Shown one piece after another: positions 32,210 through 40,262 of a stretch of DNA of 40,262 nucleotides. Origin of the DNA: Bacteroidaceae bacterium (GTDB lineage Bacteria; Bacteroidota; Bacteroidia; Bacteroidales; Bacteroidaceae); NCBI GenBank assembly GCA_017546505.1, contig JAFYWV010000042.1, positions 1-40,262 on the forward strand. Reading direction: 5' to 3'. Numbering within the stretch: the stretch's first letter is position 1; each line of letters opens with the position of its first letter. The notes below the pieces were generated by a model, which was not told where the DNA came from, did not search any database, and worked only from the letters and a program-made list of their open reading frames with translations. The position numbers and the translations under genes are program-made.

Positions 32210-33142
32210 ATGTTGTCACCGATGAATAGTATTTCAAAATCGCCCTTGATGCGCTATCGTATCCATTTGCAGCTCGAGAAATCTCTCCGGCAGAACACTG
32301 TTGAGGCATACCTTGGTGACATAAATAAGCTCGTGGCTTTTTTGGGCGATGTAGAGCGTTTGCTCTCGGTCGGGCTTGAGGATTTGCGTGAGTTTCTTGC
32401 TGCTATAGCCGATATTGGTGTGAATGCCCGTTCTCAAGCGCGTATCGTGTCGTCATTGCGTTCATTCTATGGTTTTTTGCTGCTGGACGGATATATCTCG
32501 GAGGACCCTACCGAGCTGTTGCGTTCTCCAAAGATTGGTGTGCGTTTGCCGGATGTCCTGACTCTGCAGGAGATTGACGACATTATAAATGCAATTGACC
32601 TTGCCACTAACGAGGGCCAAAGAAACAGAGCGATGATTGAAGTTCTTTATAGTTGTGGATTGCGAGTGTCTGAACTTTGTGCGCTTCGCCTCTCTGATCT
32701 CTATTTCGATGAGCAGTTCATTCGTGTTACCGGAAAAGGTGATAAACAACGGCTTGTTCCAATCTCGTCAAGAGCTATAGCTGAACTGGAAGCCTATTTT
32801 TTGGATCGCAATAGAATTTCCATAAAACGTGGTTATGAGGATTATGTCTTCATCAGTGAACGGTTGAAAAAGCCACTATCCCGCATAACAGTCTTTCATC
32901 ACATCAAAGAGCTGGTGTCACGGGTGGGCATTAAAAAGAGTGTAAGCCCTCATACTTTCCGTCACTCCTTTGCCACACACCTGCTTGAAGGTGGTGCAAA
33001 TCTGCGTGTGATACAGATGATGCTTGGGCACGAAAGTATATCAACGACCGAAATTTATACCCATATAGACCGTGTCCGTCTGCGCGAAGAGATAATAACT
33101 CACCATCCTCGCAATAAAAATTATAAAAAAAGTGCAAAATAA
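32210..33142 (+). CDS. xerD: Site-specific tyrosine recombinase XerD
   Basis: A 310-residue recombinase that resolves chromosome dimers at dif with XerC. The N-terminal SAM-like core-binding domain is at about 10-100, the catalytic domain at about 110-300. Catalytic residues are visible: Arg in YSCGLRVSEL, Lys in VTGKGDKQRLVPI, His-x-x-Arg in SPHTFRHSFATHLLEGG, His in MLGHESISTT and Tyr in IYTHID. Length and motif spacing are those of housekeeping Xer proteins rather than of phage integrases, so I do not link it to the accessory block. The ATG at 32222 is an alternative start. Confidence 0.92.
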   Translation: MLSPMNSISKSPLMRYRIHLQLEKSLRQNTVEAYLGDINKLVAFLGDVERLLSVGLEDLREFLAAIADIGVNARSQARIVSSLRSFYGFLLLDGYISEDPTELLRSPKIGVRLPDVLTLQEIDDIINAIDLATNEGQRNRAMIEVLYSCGLRVSELCALRLSDLYFDEQFIRVTGKGDKQRLVPISSRAIAELEAYFLDRNRISIKRGYEDYVFISERLKKPLSRITVFHHIKELVSRVGIKKSVSPHTFRHSFATHLLEGGANLRVIQMMLGHESISTTEIYTHIDRVRLREEIITHHPRNKNYKKSAK

Positions 33143-33165
33143 CCTATACAAGAACCCTTCTTTGC

Positions 33166-33197
33166 TTTGATATTTGAAATAGTAGCGTTACCTTTGT
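33166..33197 (+). promoter_or_regulatory. Promoter of the TPR lipoprotein gene
   Basis: TTTG (33166-33169), exactly 20 nt, then TACCTTTG (33190-33197): a perfect Bacteroidetes vegetative promoter, leaving a leader of about 50 nt before the ATG at 33257. Confidence 0.85.
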
Positions 33198-33256
33198 AGC
33201 AGAAAGCGTTGCCGGTGTACGCTGTGCGACAAAATAAAACGAAAAACTATAAATCA

Positions 33257-34957
33257 ATGCTTAAGAAATTGTTTTTGCTGCTTGTTGTGGCAGCTGTTAT
33301 GTTGAGTTCTTGTAGCTCAAAGATGAAGAGTATGAAAGCGGAGTATTTCACTGTTACTCCAGGTGTATTGGAAGTGGTAGGTAGCGAAATCCCTGCCGTT
33401 GTTGATGGCCGCTTCCCAGAAAAGTTCTTTGATAAGAAATCAGTGCTGACAATCACTCCTGTACTCAAATACGAGGGTGGCGAGGCTATTTCGGAGCCTG
33501 TTACTTTCCAGGGTGAGAAAGTTCGTGGCAACGACCGCACTATCTCTTACGACAATGGCGGTAGCTTCAAGATGAAGATGCAGTATGATTACGTTCCCGA
33601 GATGGAGGATGCAGAACTCTATCTGCGTTTCGTTATCAACAAGGGTGACAAGAAAATTGAGGTGCCCGAGGTGAAGATTGCAGACGGTTGCATCGCAACA
33701 TCACAGTTGTACCGCCAGACAGCGGCTGCTGCAAACATCGCTGTTGGAGAGGATGCTTTCCAGCGTGTAATCAAGCAGGCAAAGGAGGCTAATATTATGT
33801 TCCTTATCCAGCAGGCTAATCTTCGCTCTTCTGAACTCAACAGCACTGATATGAAAGAGTTCAGAGCAACACTCAAGGATGTTGCTACAGATAGCGAGAA
33901 CAAGGTGCTCGACGGTATTCAGGTATCGGCATACGCTTCTCCCGACGGTGAGGTGAAACTCAATGATGGCCTTGCTGTAGTGCGCGAGCTCAATGCCGCA
34001 AAGCAGATGAAGAAGGAACTCAAGAAGGCAAAAATCGACGGTGTTGTTGACAGCGAGTACACTGCCGAGGACTGGGAAGGCTTCAAGACTCTTGTATCAC
34101 AGTCTAACCTCCCCGACAAGGAACTCATCCTTCGTCTCCTCTCAATGTACAGCGACCCCGAGGAGCGTGAGCAGCAGATAAAGAATATCTCTTCAGTTTA
34201 TGCCGAGCTTGCAGAGGAAATCCTTCCTAAGTTGCGTCGTGCGCGTGTGACATTGAACTATCAGGTTATCGGCCGTTCAGATGATCAGATTAAGGCACAG
34301 TATGCACAGAACCCTGCAGAGCTTTCACTTGAGGAGATTCTTTACTTGTCAATACTTACAGATAATGAGGCTGAGCAGGTTGCAATCCTCAATACTGCTG
34401 TAAAACTCTATCCTAACGATTACCGTGCATACAACAATCTTGGTGCGATTGCTTATAACAATGGTGATTACAGCGCTGCTGCAAACTATTTGGCAAAGGC
34501 CGAGAAAGTATCAAAGTCTGCTCCTGAGGTTATGGTAAACCTTGGCTATCTTGAGTTGCTCAAGGGTAATGTTGCCGAGGCTGAGAATTATATGACAAAG
34601 GGTGCTGATGCAAAGGCCGGTGATGAGGCTCTTGGTAACCTTTACATCGCACAGGGCGAGTATGGCCGTGCTGCAGATTTGCTCAAGGGTAAGAATACCA
34701 ACAGCGCGTTGTTGGCTCAGGTGCTCAACAACAACTATGTAGCTGCTCGTGAGGTTCTTGAGGCTATTGAGACTCCCGATGCTATGACTTACTACATAAA
34801 GGCGGTTCTTGGTGCACGTACATCAAATGTAAGTTTTGTTTACGATGGCTTGAAGAAGGCTGTAGAGCTTGACCCATCTTTGGCAAAGAAAGCTATGAGT
34901 GATTTGGAGTTTGCAAAATTTGTAAATGACAGCACTTTCTGCGATATCCTGAAGTAA
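33257..34957 (+). CDS. TPR lipoprotein with an OmpA-like segment
   Basis: A 566-residue protein. The start at 33257 (MLKKLFLLL) gives a signal peptide with lipobox VMLSSC. After an N-terminal beta domain, residues 210-260 resemble an OmpA-like domain (IQVSAYASPDGEVKLNDGLA, then VVRELNAAKQMKKELKKA). Residues about 385-480 contain TPR repeats (YPNDYRAYNNLGAIAYNNGDY, MVNLGYLELLKGNVAEAENY). Probably an outer-membrane lipoprotein facing the periplasm and binding peptidoglycan or partner proteins. Conserved in Bacteroidales; function not known to me. Its strong promoter suggests high expression. dprA begins 6 bp later. Confidence 0.85.
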   Translation: MLKKLFLLLVVAAVMLSSCSSKMKSMKAEYFTVTPGVLEVVGSEIPAVVDGRFPEKFFDKKSVLTITPVLKYEGGEAISEPVTFQGEKVRGNDRTISYDNGGSFKMKMQYDYVPEMEDAELYLRFVINKGDKKIEVPEVKIADGCIATSQLYRQTAAAANIAVGEDAFQRVIKQAKEANIMFLIQQANLRSSELNSTDMKEFRATLKDVATDSENKVLDGIQVSAYASPDGEVKLNDGLAVVRELNAAKQMKKELKKAKIDGVVDSEYTAEDWEGFKTLVSQSNLPDKELILRLLSMYSDPEEREQQIKNISSVYAELAEEILPKLRRARVTLNYQVIGRSDDQIKAQYAQNPAELSLEEILYLSILTDNEAEQVAILNTAVKLYPNDYRAYNNLGAIAYNNGDYSAAANYLAKAEKVSKSAPEVMVNLGYLELLKGNVAEAENYMTKGADAKAGDEALGNLYIAQGEYGRAADLLKGKNTNSALLAQVLNNNYVAAREVLEAIETPDAMTYYIKAVLGARTSNVSFVYDGLKKAVELDPSLAKKAMSDLEFAKFVNDSTFCDILK

Positions 34958-34963
34958 GGAATT

Positions 34964-36097
34964 GTGACAATACATATACAAACTGAGCAAGTTGCGATGC
35001 TTGCACTCTCAAGGGTGCAGGTGCCGCAACTTGCTGTTATTAGAGAACTTATTGAAACGGTGGGCAGTGCTAAAGAACTGCTTGAGAATAGCGATAATAT
35101 CGGCGATATAGTACCCGGTGCTTCGCCCCGTTTACGTGAACTGCTGTGCGACCGCTCACTTGTGGAGCAGGCCGAAAAGGAGATGGAGTTCATTGAGTCG
35201 AAGGGTATTAAACTCATCTGCTGCGGCGATGAGGCTTATCCTTGCCGTCTTGCCGAGTGTGCCGATGCTCCTCTGGTGCTGCATTCGCTCGGCAATGCCG
35301 ACCTGAATGCCCGTCGCATCGTCTCAATTGTGGGCACGCGCCACGCAAGCGAATATGGCAAGGCTTTGTGTGAAAATTTTGTTGCCGACCTTGCCCGTTT
35401 GGTTCCTGGTACACTCATAGTCAGCGGTCTGGCGTATGGAATCGATGTCTGCGCGCATCGCGCTGCGCTGAATGCCGGATTGCCGACAGTCGGTGTGCTT
35501 GCACACGGTCTCGACCGCATATATCCAGGCGCGCACCGCGCCACAGCAAAGCAGATGCTTGAAAATGGTGGCTTGCTCACCGAGTTTATGAGTGGAACAG
35601 AATCTTTGAAGCCATTCTTTGTGCAACGCAACAGGATTGTTGCCGGTATGGCCGATGCAACGGTTGTTGTGGAGTCGGCATCAAAAGGTGGTTCGCTCAT
35701 CACAGCTTCGCTTGCCCAGAGTTATGACCGCGACTGTTTTGCTTTTCCCGGCCGTGTCAACGACCAATATTCACAGGGCTGCAACGAGCTTGTCAGCCGC
35801 AACAGGGCTGCGCTTATAACAAGCGCATACGATTTTGTAGAGGCTATGAACTGGGAGGTCACCACCGCAAAAAAGAGTGCCGAAGAGCGACAGGCCGAAC
35901 TGTTCCCTGACCTCTCTCCCGAAGAAACTGCTGTAATGACTGCCTTGCGCGAGAACTGCGACGGATTACAAGTAAATCAGATGGTTGTTCAGTTGAACAT
36001 TCCAATAAACAAGCTGCTGCCGTTGCTTTTTGAGATGGAGATGAAAGGCCTCGTTAAAGCTGTTGCCGGTGGTTATTACAGGGCTGTTATGATGTAA
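34964..36097 (+). CDS. dprA: DNA processing protein DprA
   Basis: A 377-residue protein that protects incoming single-stranded DNA and loads RecA during transformation. The Rossmann-like core has IVSIVGTRHASEYGKALCENF, LIVSGLAYGIDVCAHRAAL, VGVLAHGLDRIYPGAHR, GGLLTEFMSG and RNRIVAGMADATVVVESASKGGSLITA. The last 65 residues form the winged-helix DML1-like end. The start is GTG at 34964, since the first ATG (34997) would cut the conserved N-terminal SAM-like region. Its 3' end overlaps the convergent gene at 36076 by 22 bp. Confidence 0.93.
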   Translation: MTIHIQTEQVAMLALSRVQVPQLAVIRELIETVGSAKELLENSDNIGDIVPGASPRLRELLCDRSLVEQAEKEMEFIESKGIKLICCGDEAYPCRLAECADAPLVLHSLGNADLNARRIVSIVGTRHASEYGKALCENFVADLARLVPGTLIVSGLAYGIDVCAHRAALNAGLPTVGVLAHGLDRIYPGAHRATAKQMLENGGLLTEFMSGTESLKPFFVQRNRIVAGMADATVVVESASKGGSLITASLAQSYDRDCFAFPGRVNDQYSQGCNELVSRNRAALITSAYDFVEAMNWEVTTAKKSAEERQAELFPDLSPEETAVMTALRENCDGLQVNQMVVQLNIPINKLLPLLFEMEMKGLVKAVAGGYYRAVMM

Positions 36098-37017
36098 AGT
36101 GGTTTAGTGTGTCCATTTCTCCAGTGTCCCCCATTAGTCATCAGGGATTTTGGCTTCTTTAAGGGGAAAGTCCAATTAAGGAAACTGGTTTCAAATTTAC
36201 CGTTTATATACCACACCGGCCAGGGTTTCAACTCTTTTAAAATCTCTTTAACGGCTTTTATAAAAAGGATTTTCTGGGTCATTGACTCAAACTTGTCAGG
36301 TCTTATGCATTGCACACAGCAATCTTTCAGTATACCGTTTTCGTCAATGATGAAGTCGCTGAATTGTAAGACAAACCTAGTCTCTTCATATTCGGGGAAT
36401 CTTTCCCAGGGAAAATTCTCGGTCAGTGCTTTGCAAACATCAGACGGCGCAATTCCCTCTTTATGGTAATTGTTGTGCTGGGCTATTTCTCTGACAACTC
36501 CGTTGTCTACAACTATAAGACATTCATTTTCATTGTGCCTTGCAAAAGCCATATGTTTGTAGTATATCTCTTTGCCTCTGCCTGCACGCATTGTGTCGCA
36601 AAACCACGATGCACATATTCCCTCGGTTGTGTAATATGGTGCAAAAATCTCCTTGAGCTTCTCTTCATTCAGTGTAAAAAAGTGATCTTCTAATCTGTTC
36701 CCGACTTTCCGAATATATGGAACTCCGATTTCCCGCAGAAACAACCTGTTGTCCTTGATTTCCCATTCTGCAATATAGTTTCTCCATAAATCGGTGCTTT
36801 GGCCTTTCACCCATTCGATACTATCTTCGGTTATCGTTTCGGGCAATAATTCAATGGCTTTTGCTATTTCTTCACTAAGTGCCATATCGGTTTCTATCGG
36901 GCAGTAGTAGAGCTGCCAATATTCTCCATTTATCGACAGTCTTTCGGCCATCTGTCCGGTTGCCTTAATCATAACAGGCAAGGAAAGCAGCAGTATAGTG
37001 AACAGTATCTTTCTCAT
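36076..37017 (-). CDS. Secreted protein with TonB-C-like C-terminal domain
   Basis: A 313-residue protein. The start at 37017 (MRKILFTILLL) gives a clear signal peptide; the frame extends upstream to 37059. The N-terminal 200 residues match nothing I recognise (several Trp, Tyr and Cys). The C-terminal 75 residues follow the plan of TonB C-terminal domains: FSDFIIDENGILKDCCVQCI, a helix with KILFIKAVKEILKEL and then PWPVWYINGKFETSFLNWTF. Bacteroidetes have many such energy-transducer-like proteins, but this one lacks an N-terminal membrane anchor after processing. The gene overlaps the 3' end of dprA on the opposite strand. Confidence 0.65.
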   Translation of the reverse strand: MRKILFTILLLSLPVMIKATGQMAERLSINGEYWQLYYCPIETDMALSEEIAKAIELLPETITEDSIEWVKGQSTDLWRNYIAEWEIKDNRLFLREIGVPYIRKVGNRLEDHFFTLNEEKLKEIFAPYYTTEGICASWFCDTMRAGRGKEIYYKHMAFARHNENECLIVVDNGVVREIAQHNNYHKEGIAPSDVCKALTENFPWERFPEYEETRFVLQFSDFIIDENGILKDCCVQCIRPDKFESMTQKILFIKAVKEILKELKPWPVWYINGKFETSFLNWTFPLKKPKSLMTNGGHWRNGHTKPLYIITAL

Positions 37018-37082
37018 TCTTGTAATATTTGTAATGCAATGATAACTGTTTTTCTGCATTTCTGCAAAAGAAAATCGCTATC

Positions 37083-37317
37083 ATTCACCTACGGTGCATA
37101 TACTTCTTTGGGGCAGTAAAACCGCACTCCTTTAGGGAGATAAATCTCCCGTCGTCGCAAACGACGCTACTTTCGCGTCGTCGCTTTGAAAAATAATCAA
37201 GTAAACTTGTTATTTCTCGCTCGTTTATTCGTCTTTATTCACCTGCGGTGCATATACTTCTGCACTCGCTTTGAAAAATAATCAAGTAAACTTGTTATTT
37301 CTCGCTCGTTTATTCGT
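37083..37317. repeat. Tandem fold-back repeat upstream of hflX
   Basis: Two copies of a two-part unit. Part 1 (25 bp, one mismatch) is at 37083-37107 and 37237-37261; part 2 (52 bp, identical) is at 37181-37232 and 37266-37317. Copy 1 has 73 bp between the parts, copy 2 only 4. Part 2 contains AAATAA-T-CAAGTAAACTTG-TTATTT, an imperfect palindrome. The extra segment of copy 1 holds GGGAGA-TAAA-TCTCCC (37135-37150) and ACGACGC/GCGTCGT (37161-37181). This accounts for nearly all of the 323-bp gap before hflX, and no gene is seen in it. Confidence 0.85.
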
Positions 37318-37340
37318 ATATTCGCGTAAAATATAATTTG

Positions 37341-38606
37341 ATGAAAGAATTTGTTATATCGACAACTAAGAAGGAGACCGCCATTCTGGTGGGATTGATT
37401 ACCGCCACGCAGAACGAGCGCAAGACAAACGAGTATCTCGACGAACTCGAGTTCCTTGCGCAGACAGCCGGTGCCGAGGTCGTTAAGCGCTTTACACAGC
37501 GCATTGACCATCCGCACCCTGTGACATACGTGGGTACAGGTAAACTAAAGGAGATTGCCGATTATGTAGAGATGCTCAAGGATACTGATGATGAGATTGG
37601 TATGGTTATCTTCGACGACGAGCTGTCGGCAAAGCAGATACGCAACATTGAAAAGGAAATCAAGATAAAGATTCTTGATCGTACGTCGCTCATCTTGGAC
37701 ATCTTTGCTATGCGTGCACAGACTGCACACGCAAAGGTGCAGGTTGAGCTTGCGCAATACAAATATATGCTCCCCCGTCTGCAACGCCTGTGGACTCACC
37801 TTGAGCGTCAGGGTGGCGGTTCCGGCGGCGGTAGTGGAAAGGGTGGTAGCGTGGGCTTGCGTGGTCCGGGTGAGACACAGCTCGAGATGGACCGTCGTAT
37901 CATCTTGGGACGTATGTCGCTTTTGAAGGAACAGCTCTCGCAGATTGACCGCCAGAAGAGCATACAGCGCAAGAACCGCGGGCGCCTCATCCGTGTGGCA
38001 CTGGTGGGCTATACCAACGTGGGCAAATCGACACTGATGAACCTGCTTGCCAAGAGCGAGGTGTTTGCCGAGAACAAGCTTTTTGCTACGCTCGACACCA
38101 CCGTGCGCAAGGTGATTATCGAGAACCTGCCGTTCCTGCTCTCGGACACCGTTGGTTTCATCCGCAAGTTGCCTACCGACCTTGTGGAATCGTTCAAGTC
38201 GACACTCGACGAGGTGCGCGAGGCCGATTTGTTGCTTCACGTTGTGGATGTGTCTCACCCCGAGTTCGAGGAGCAGATTGAGGTGGTTGAAAAGACACTG
38301 GCCGACCTCAAGTGCGGTGACAAGCCATTGATGGTAATCTTCAACAAGATTGATGCCTTTACATACGTTCAGAAAGAGGAGGATGACCTCACTCCAAAGA
38401 CAAAGGAGAATATCACTCTTGATGAACTCAAGGAGACCTGGATGAACAAACTGTCGGACAACTGCCTGTTCATCTCGGCACGTGAAAAACAGAATATTGA
38501 GAACCTCAAGGAGATTATCTACAAGAAAGTATGTGAACTGCACGTGCAGAAGTATCCTTATAATGATTTTTTGTATCAGACCTACGACGAGGAAGTAAAT
38601 GACTAA
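37341..38606 (+). CDS. hflX: Ribosome-associated GTPase HflX
   Basis: A 421-residue GTPase that splits stalled or hibernating ribosomes. The N-terminal HflX domain (1-195) includes VTYVGTGKLKEIADY and the nucleotide-sensing DELSAKQIRNIE. A Gly-rich linker (GGGSGGGSGKGGSVG) leads into RGPGETQLEMDRR. The G domain has G1 ALVGYTNVGKSTLMN, G2/G3 LDTTVRKV and LSDTVGFIRKLP, and G4 FNKIDAF. All motifs are intact. I prefer the ATG at 37341 over the TTG at 37338. It is flanked by fold-back repeats on both sides. Confidence 0.95.
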   Translation: MKEFVISTTKKETAILVGLITATQNERKTNEYLDELEFLAQTAGAEVVKRFTQRIDHPHPVTYVGTGKLKEIADYVEMLKDTDDEIGMVIFDDELSAKQIRNIEKEIKIKILDRTSLILDIFAMRAQTAHAKVQVELAQYKYMLPRLQRLWTHLERQGGGSGGGSGKGGSVGLRGPGETQLEMDRRIILGRMSLLKEQLSQIDRQKSIQRKNRGRLIRVALVGYTNVGKSTLMNLLAKSEVFAENKLFATLDTTVRKVIIENLPFLLSDTVGFIRKLPTDLVESFKSTLDEVREADLLLHVVDVSHPEFEEQIEVVEKTLADLKCGDKPLMVIFNKIDAFTYVQKEEDDLTPKTKENITLDELKETWMNKLSDNCLFISAREKQNIENLKEIIYKKVCELHVQKYPYNDFLYQTYDEEVND

Positions 38607-38705
38607 AAAGCGCATTGCTGCGTTACGCTTGCCCTGAAAATCCTCATTTACTTCAAGTAAACTGCGGTTTTCAGGCCTTCGCAAGCCTTGCACTGCATCT
38701 TTTTA
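38605..38705 (+). terminator. Large fold-back structure after hflX
   Basis: Nested inverted repeats: AAAAAG (38605-38610) with CTTTTT-side bases to 38705, GCTTGC (38627-38632) with GCAAGC (38682-38687), CCTGAAAA (38633-38640) with TTTTCAGG (38668-38675), and TTTACTT (38647-38653) with AAGTAAA (38655-38661). It begins inside the hflX stop codon and ends in a T-run, so it can terminate hflX. Its apical CAAGTAAACT is shared with the repeat upstream of hflX. Confidence 0.75.
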
Positions 38706-38764
38706 TTCATTCACTTAACAAAACAAAAACGAATAACATTTAACATATTAACATATATAAAACT

Positions 38765-40262
38765 ATGGCAGCAATTCCTGAATTCAAGTATGCCCATATG
38801 TTCCAGCACGGACAGGACACAACCGAGTATTATCTCTTGACAAAAGAGGGCGTGTCAGTGGGCGAGTTTGAGGGTAAACCAATCCTTAAAGTTACTCCTG
38901 AGGCTTTGACACTCTTGTCACGCACTGCATTCCGCGATGTATCGTTTATGTTGCGCCGCGCTCACAACGAGCAGGTTGCAAAGATTTTGAATGACCCCGA
39001 GGCAAGCGACAACGACAAGTATGTGGCACTCACATTCCTGCGCAACGCCGAGGTGGCTTGCAAGGGTCAGCTCCCATTGTGCCAGGATACAGGTACAGCA
39101 ATCATCCACGGCGAGAAGGGCCAGCAGGTGTGGACCGGTTTCTGCGACGAGGAGGCTCTATCACGTGGTGTGTTCGATACATACACACAGGAGAACCTGC
39201 GTTACAGCCAGAATGCTCCACTCAATATGTACGACGAGGTGAACACAAAGTGCAACCTCCCTGCACAGATTGACATTGAGGCTACCGAGGGTATGGAGTA
39301 CAAGTTCCTTATGGTTACAAAGGGTGGCGGTTCTGCCAACAAGACATATCTCTATCAGGAGACAAAGGCTCTGTTGAACCCTGCTACACTCGTTCCATTC
39401 CTTGTTGAGAAGATGAAGAGCTTGGGTACAGCGGCTTGTCCTCCATATCACATTGCATTCGTTATCGGTGGCACATCGGCCGAGAAGAACCTGCATACAG
39501 TGAAGCTTGCTTCGACACACTACTATGATGACCTGCCCACAACTGGTGACGAGACAGGCCGTGCATTCCGCGACATAGAGCTCGAGGAGCAGTTGCTCAA
39601 GGAGGCTCACAACATCGGCTTGGGTGCGCAGTTCGGCGGCAAGTACCTTGCACACGACATCCGTGTGGTACGCTTGCCACGTCACGGTGCAAGCTGCCCT
39701 GTCGGTATGGGTGTGAGTTGCTCGGCCGACCGCAACATCAAGGCGAAAATCAACAAGGACGGTCTTTGGATTGAGAAACTCGACGACCAGCCTGCAACAC
39801 TCATCCCCGAGGCTTTGCGTAACGCAGGCGAGGGCGAGATTGTACGCGTTGACCTCAACCGTCCGATGAAGGAGGTTTGTGCGCAGTTGTCACAGTATCC
39901 AATCGCTACACGTCTTTCACTCAACGGTACAATCATCGTTGGCCGTGACATCGCTCACGCAAAGCTCAAAGAGCGCATCGACCGTGGCGAGGGTCTTCCA
40001 CAGTACATCAAGGACCACCCAATCTACTATGCAGGCCCTGCAAAGACTCCTGCCGGTATGCCTTGCGGCTCAATGGGTCCTACAACAGCCGGTCGTATGG
40101 ACTCTTACGTTGACCTGTTCCAGGAGAACGGTGGCTCAATGATTATGCTTGCAAAGGGTAACCGCAGCCAGCAGGTGACCGATGCTTGCCAGAAGCACGG
40201 CGGTTTCTACCTCGGTTCAATCGGTGGTCCTGCAGCTATCCTCGCTCAGAACAACATCAAGA
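38765..40262 (+). CDS. Class I (iron-sulfur) fumarase, 3' end outside the window
   Basis: At least 499 residues of a class I fumarate hydratase (FumA/FumB type), interconverting fumarate and malate in the cytoplasm. The iron-sulfur cluster ligands are in [12 protein letters not shown], the region [16 protein letters not shown] and a later Cys in [32 protein letters not shown] is also a family motif. The frame is open to the right edge, about 40-50 residues short of full length. The start at 38765 ([13 protein letters not shown]) follows a 60-bp AT-rich leader; no consensus promoter is seen. In fermenting Bacteroidales it works in the reductive branch to succinate. Confidence 0.94.
   Translation, partial: MAAIPEFKYAHMFQHGQDTTEYYLLTKEGVSVGEFEGKPILKVTPEALTLLSRTAFRDVSFMLRRAHNEQVAKILNDPEASDNDKYVALTFLRNAEVACKGQLPLCQDTGTAIIHGEKGQQVWTGFCDEEALSRGVFDTYTQENLRYSQNAPLNMYDEVNTKCNLPAQIDIEATEGMEYKFLMVTKGGGSANKTYLYQETKALLNPATLVPFLVEKMKSLGTAACPPYHIAFVIGGTSAEKNLHTVKLASTHYYDDLPTTGDETGRAFRDIELEEQLLKEAHNIGLGAQFGGKYLAHDIRVVRLPRHGASCPVGMGVSCSADRNIKAKINKDGLWIEKLDDQPATLIPEALRNAGEGEIVRVDLNRPMKEVCAQLSQYPIATRLSLNGTIIVGRDIAHAKLKERIDRGEGLPQYIKDHPIYYAGPAKTPAGMPCGSMGPTTAGRMDSYVDLFQENGGSMIMLAKGNRSQQVTDACQKHGGFYLGSIGGPAAILAQNNIK

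Noticed and set aside
32210-33142. Tyrosine recombinase as the integrase of the accessory block
   Set aside because: Length, motifs and genomic position (24 kb away, among housekeeping genes) fit XerD.
37083-37317. CRISPR array
   Set aside because: Only two units with unequal parts, no regular spacers and no cas genes.
37545-38693. 382-codon open frame antisense to hflX
   Set aside because: It mirrors hflX codon structure and continues into the terminator fold-back; HflX motifs are all on the + strand.

Overview
The window is from the chromosome of a member of the order Bacteroidales. The evidence is the gene content (porU, porV and porG of the type IX secretion system, a porG-uppS-bamA-ompH order like that of Porphyromonas gingivalis, lipoproteins with Bacteroidetes lipoboxes) and promoter boxes of the Bacteroidetes form TTTG-N20-TAnnTTTG, seen most clearly before tRNA-Leu and before the TPR lipoprotein at 33257. 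I cannot name the genus. A functional type IX system would fit Prevotellaceae, Barnesiellaceae or Porphyromonadaceae better than Bacteroides itself.

Region 1-8786 is accessory DNA lying on the 3' side of a tRNA-Leu(UAA) gene. It holds the end of an unknown gene, a degenerate GIY-YIG protein, an AAA ATPase of the DUF4143 type, a roughly 530-bp non-coding segment with matching inverted ends and a chain of nested hairpins, and a five-gene leftward operon. That operon encodes, in order, an excisionase-like HTH protein, a DGQHR/ParB-like protein, a three-Cys DUF5131 (phage Gp37/Gp68) protein, a Sel1-repeat protein and an SF2-like helicase. Each of its three non-overlapping gene junctions carries the same small RNA hairpin: GGAGG/CCTCC arms around a GTGAGAG loop, with compensating base changes in the stem. 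Upstream of the operon are four direct repeats spaced 20-21 bp apart and four copies of TGTTTATGT, three of them forming an inverted arrangement beside the tRNA. No integrase and no second copy of the tRNA end is visible, so the block is either an integrated element continuing beyond the left edge or a remnant of one. This operon and its signals are the best candidate here for an undescribed system.

Region 8787-13900 is ordinary chromosome: tRNA-Leu, a lipoprotein with two CxxC pairs, a leftward pyrE - SRPBCC - argH group, a SUI1/YciH-like protein, and divergently the redox repressor rex followed by a fumarylacetoacetate-hydrolase-family gene.

Region 13900-29760 is a long rightward envelope block: porU and porV (type IX sortase and its outer-membrane partner), ispF, a metallophosphoesterase lipoprotein, ribD, an unknown lipoprotein, porG, uppS, bamA, three Skp/OmpH-like chaperones and murI. 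These genes join outer-membrane protein assembly, undecaprenyl and isoprenoid supply, cell-wall D-glutamate and type IX secretion.

Region 29770-40262 holds a leftward group (LolE/FtsX-like permease, rbfA, O-methyltransferase), then xerD, a TPR lipoprotein and dprA rightward, a convergent TonB-C-like secreted protein, hflX flanked on both sides by fold-back repeats, and a class I fumarase that runs off the right edge.
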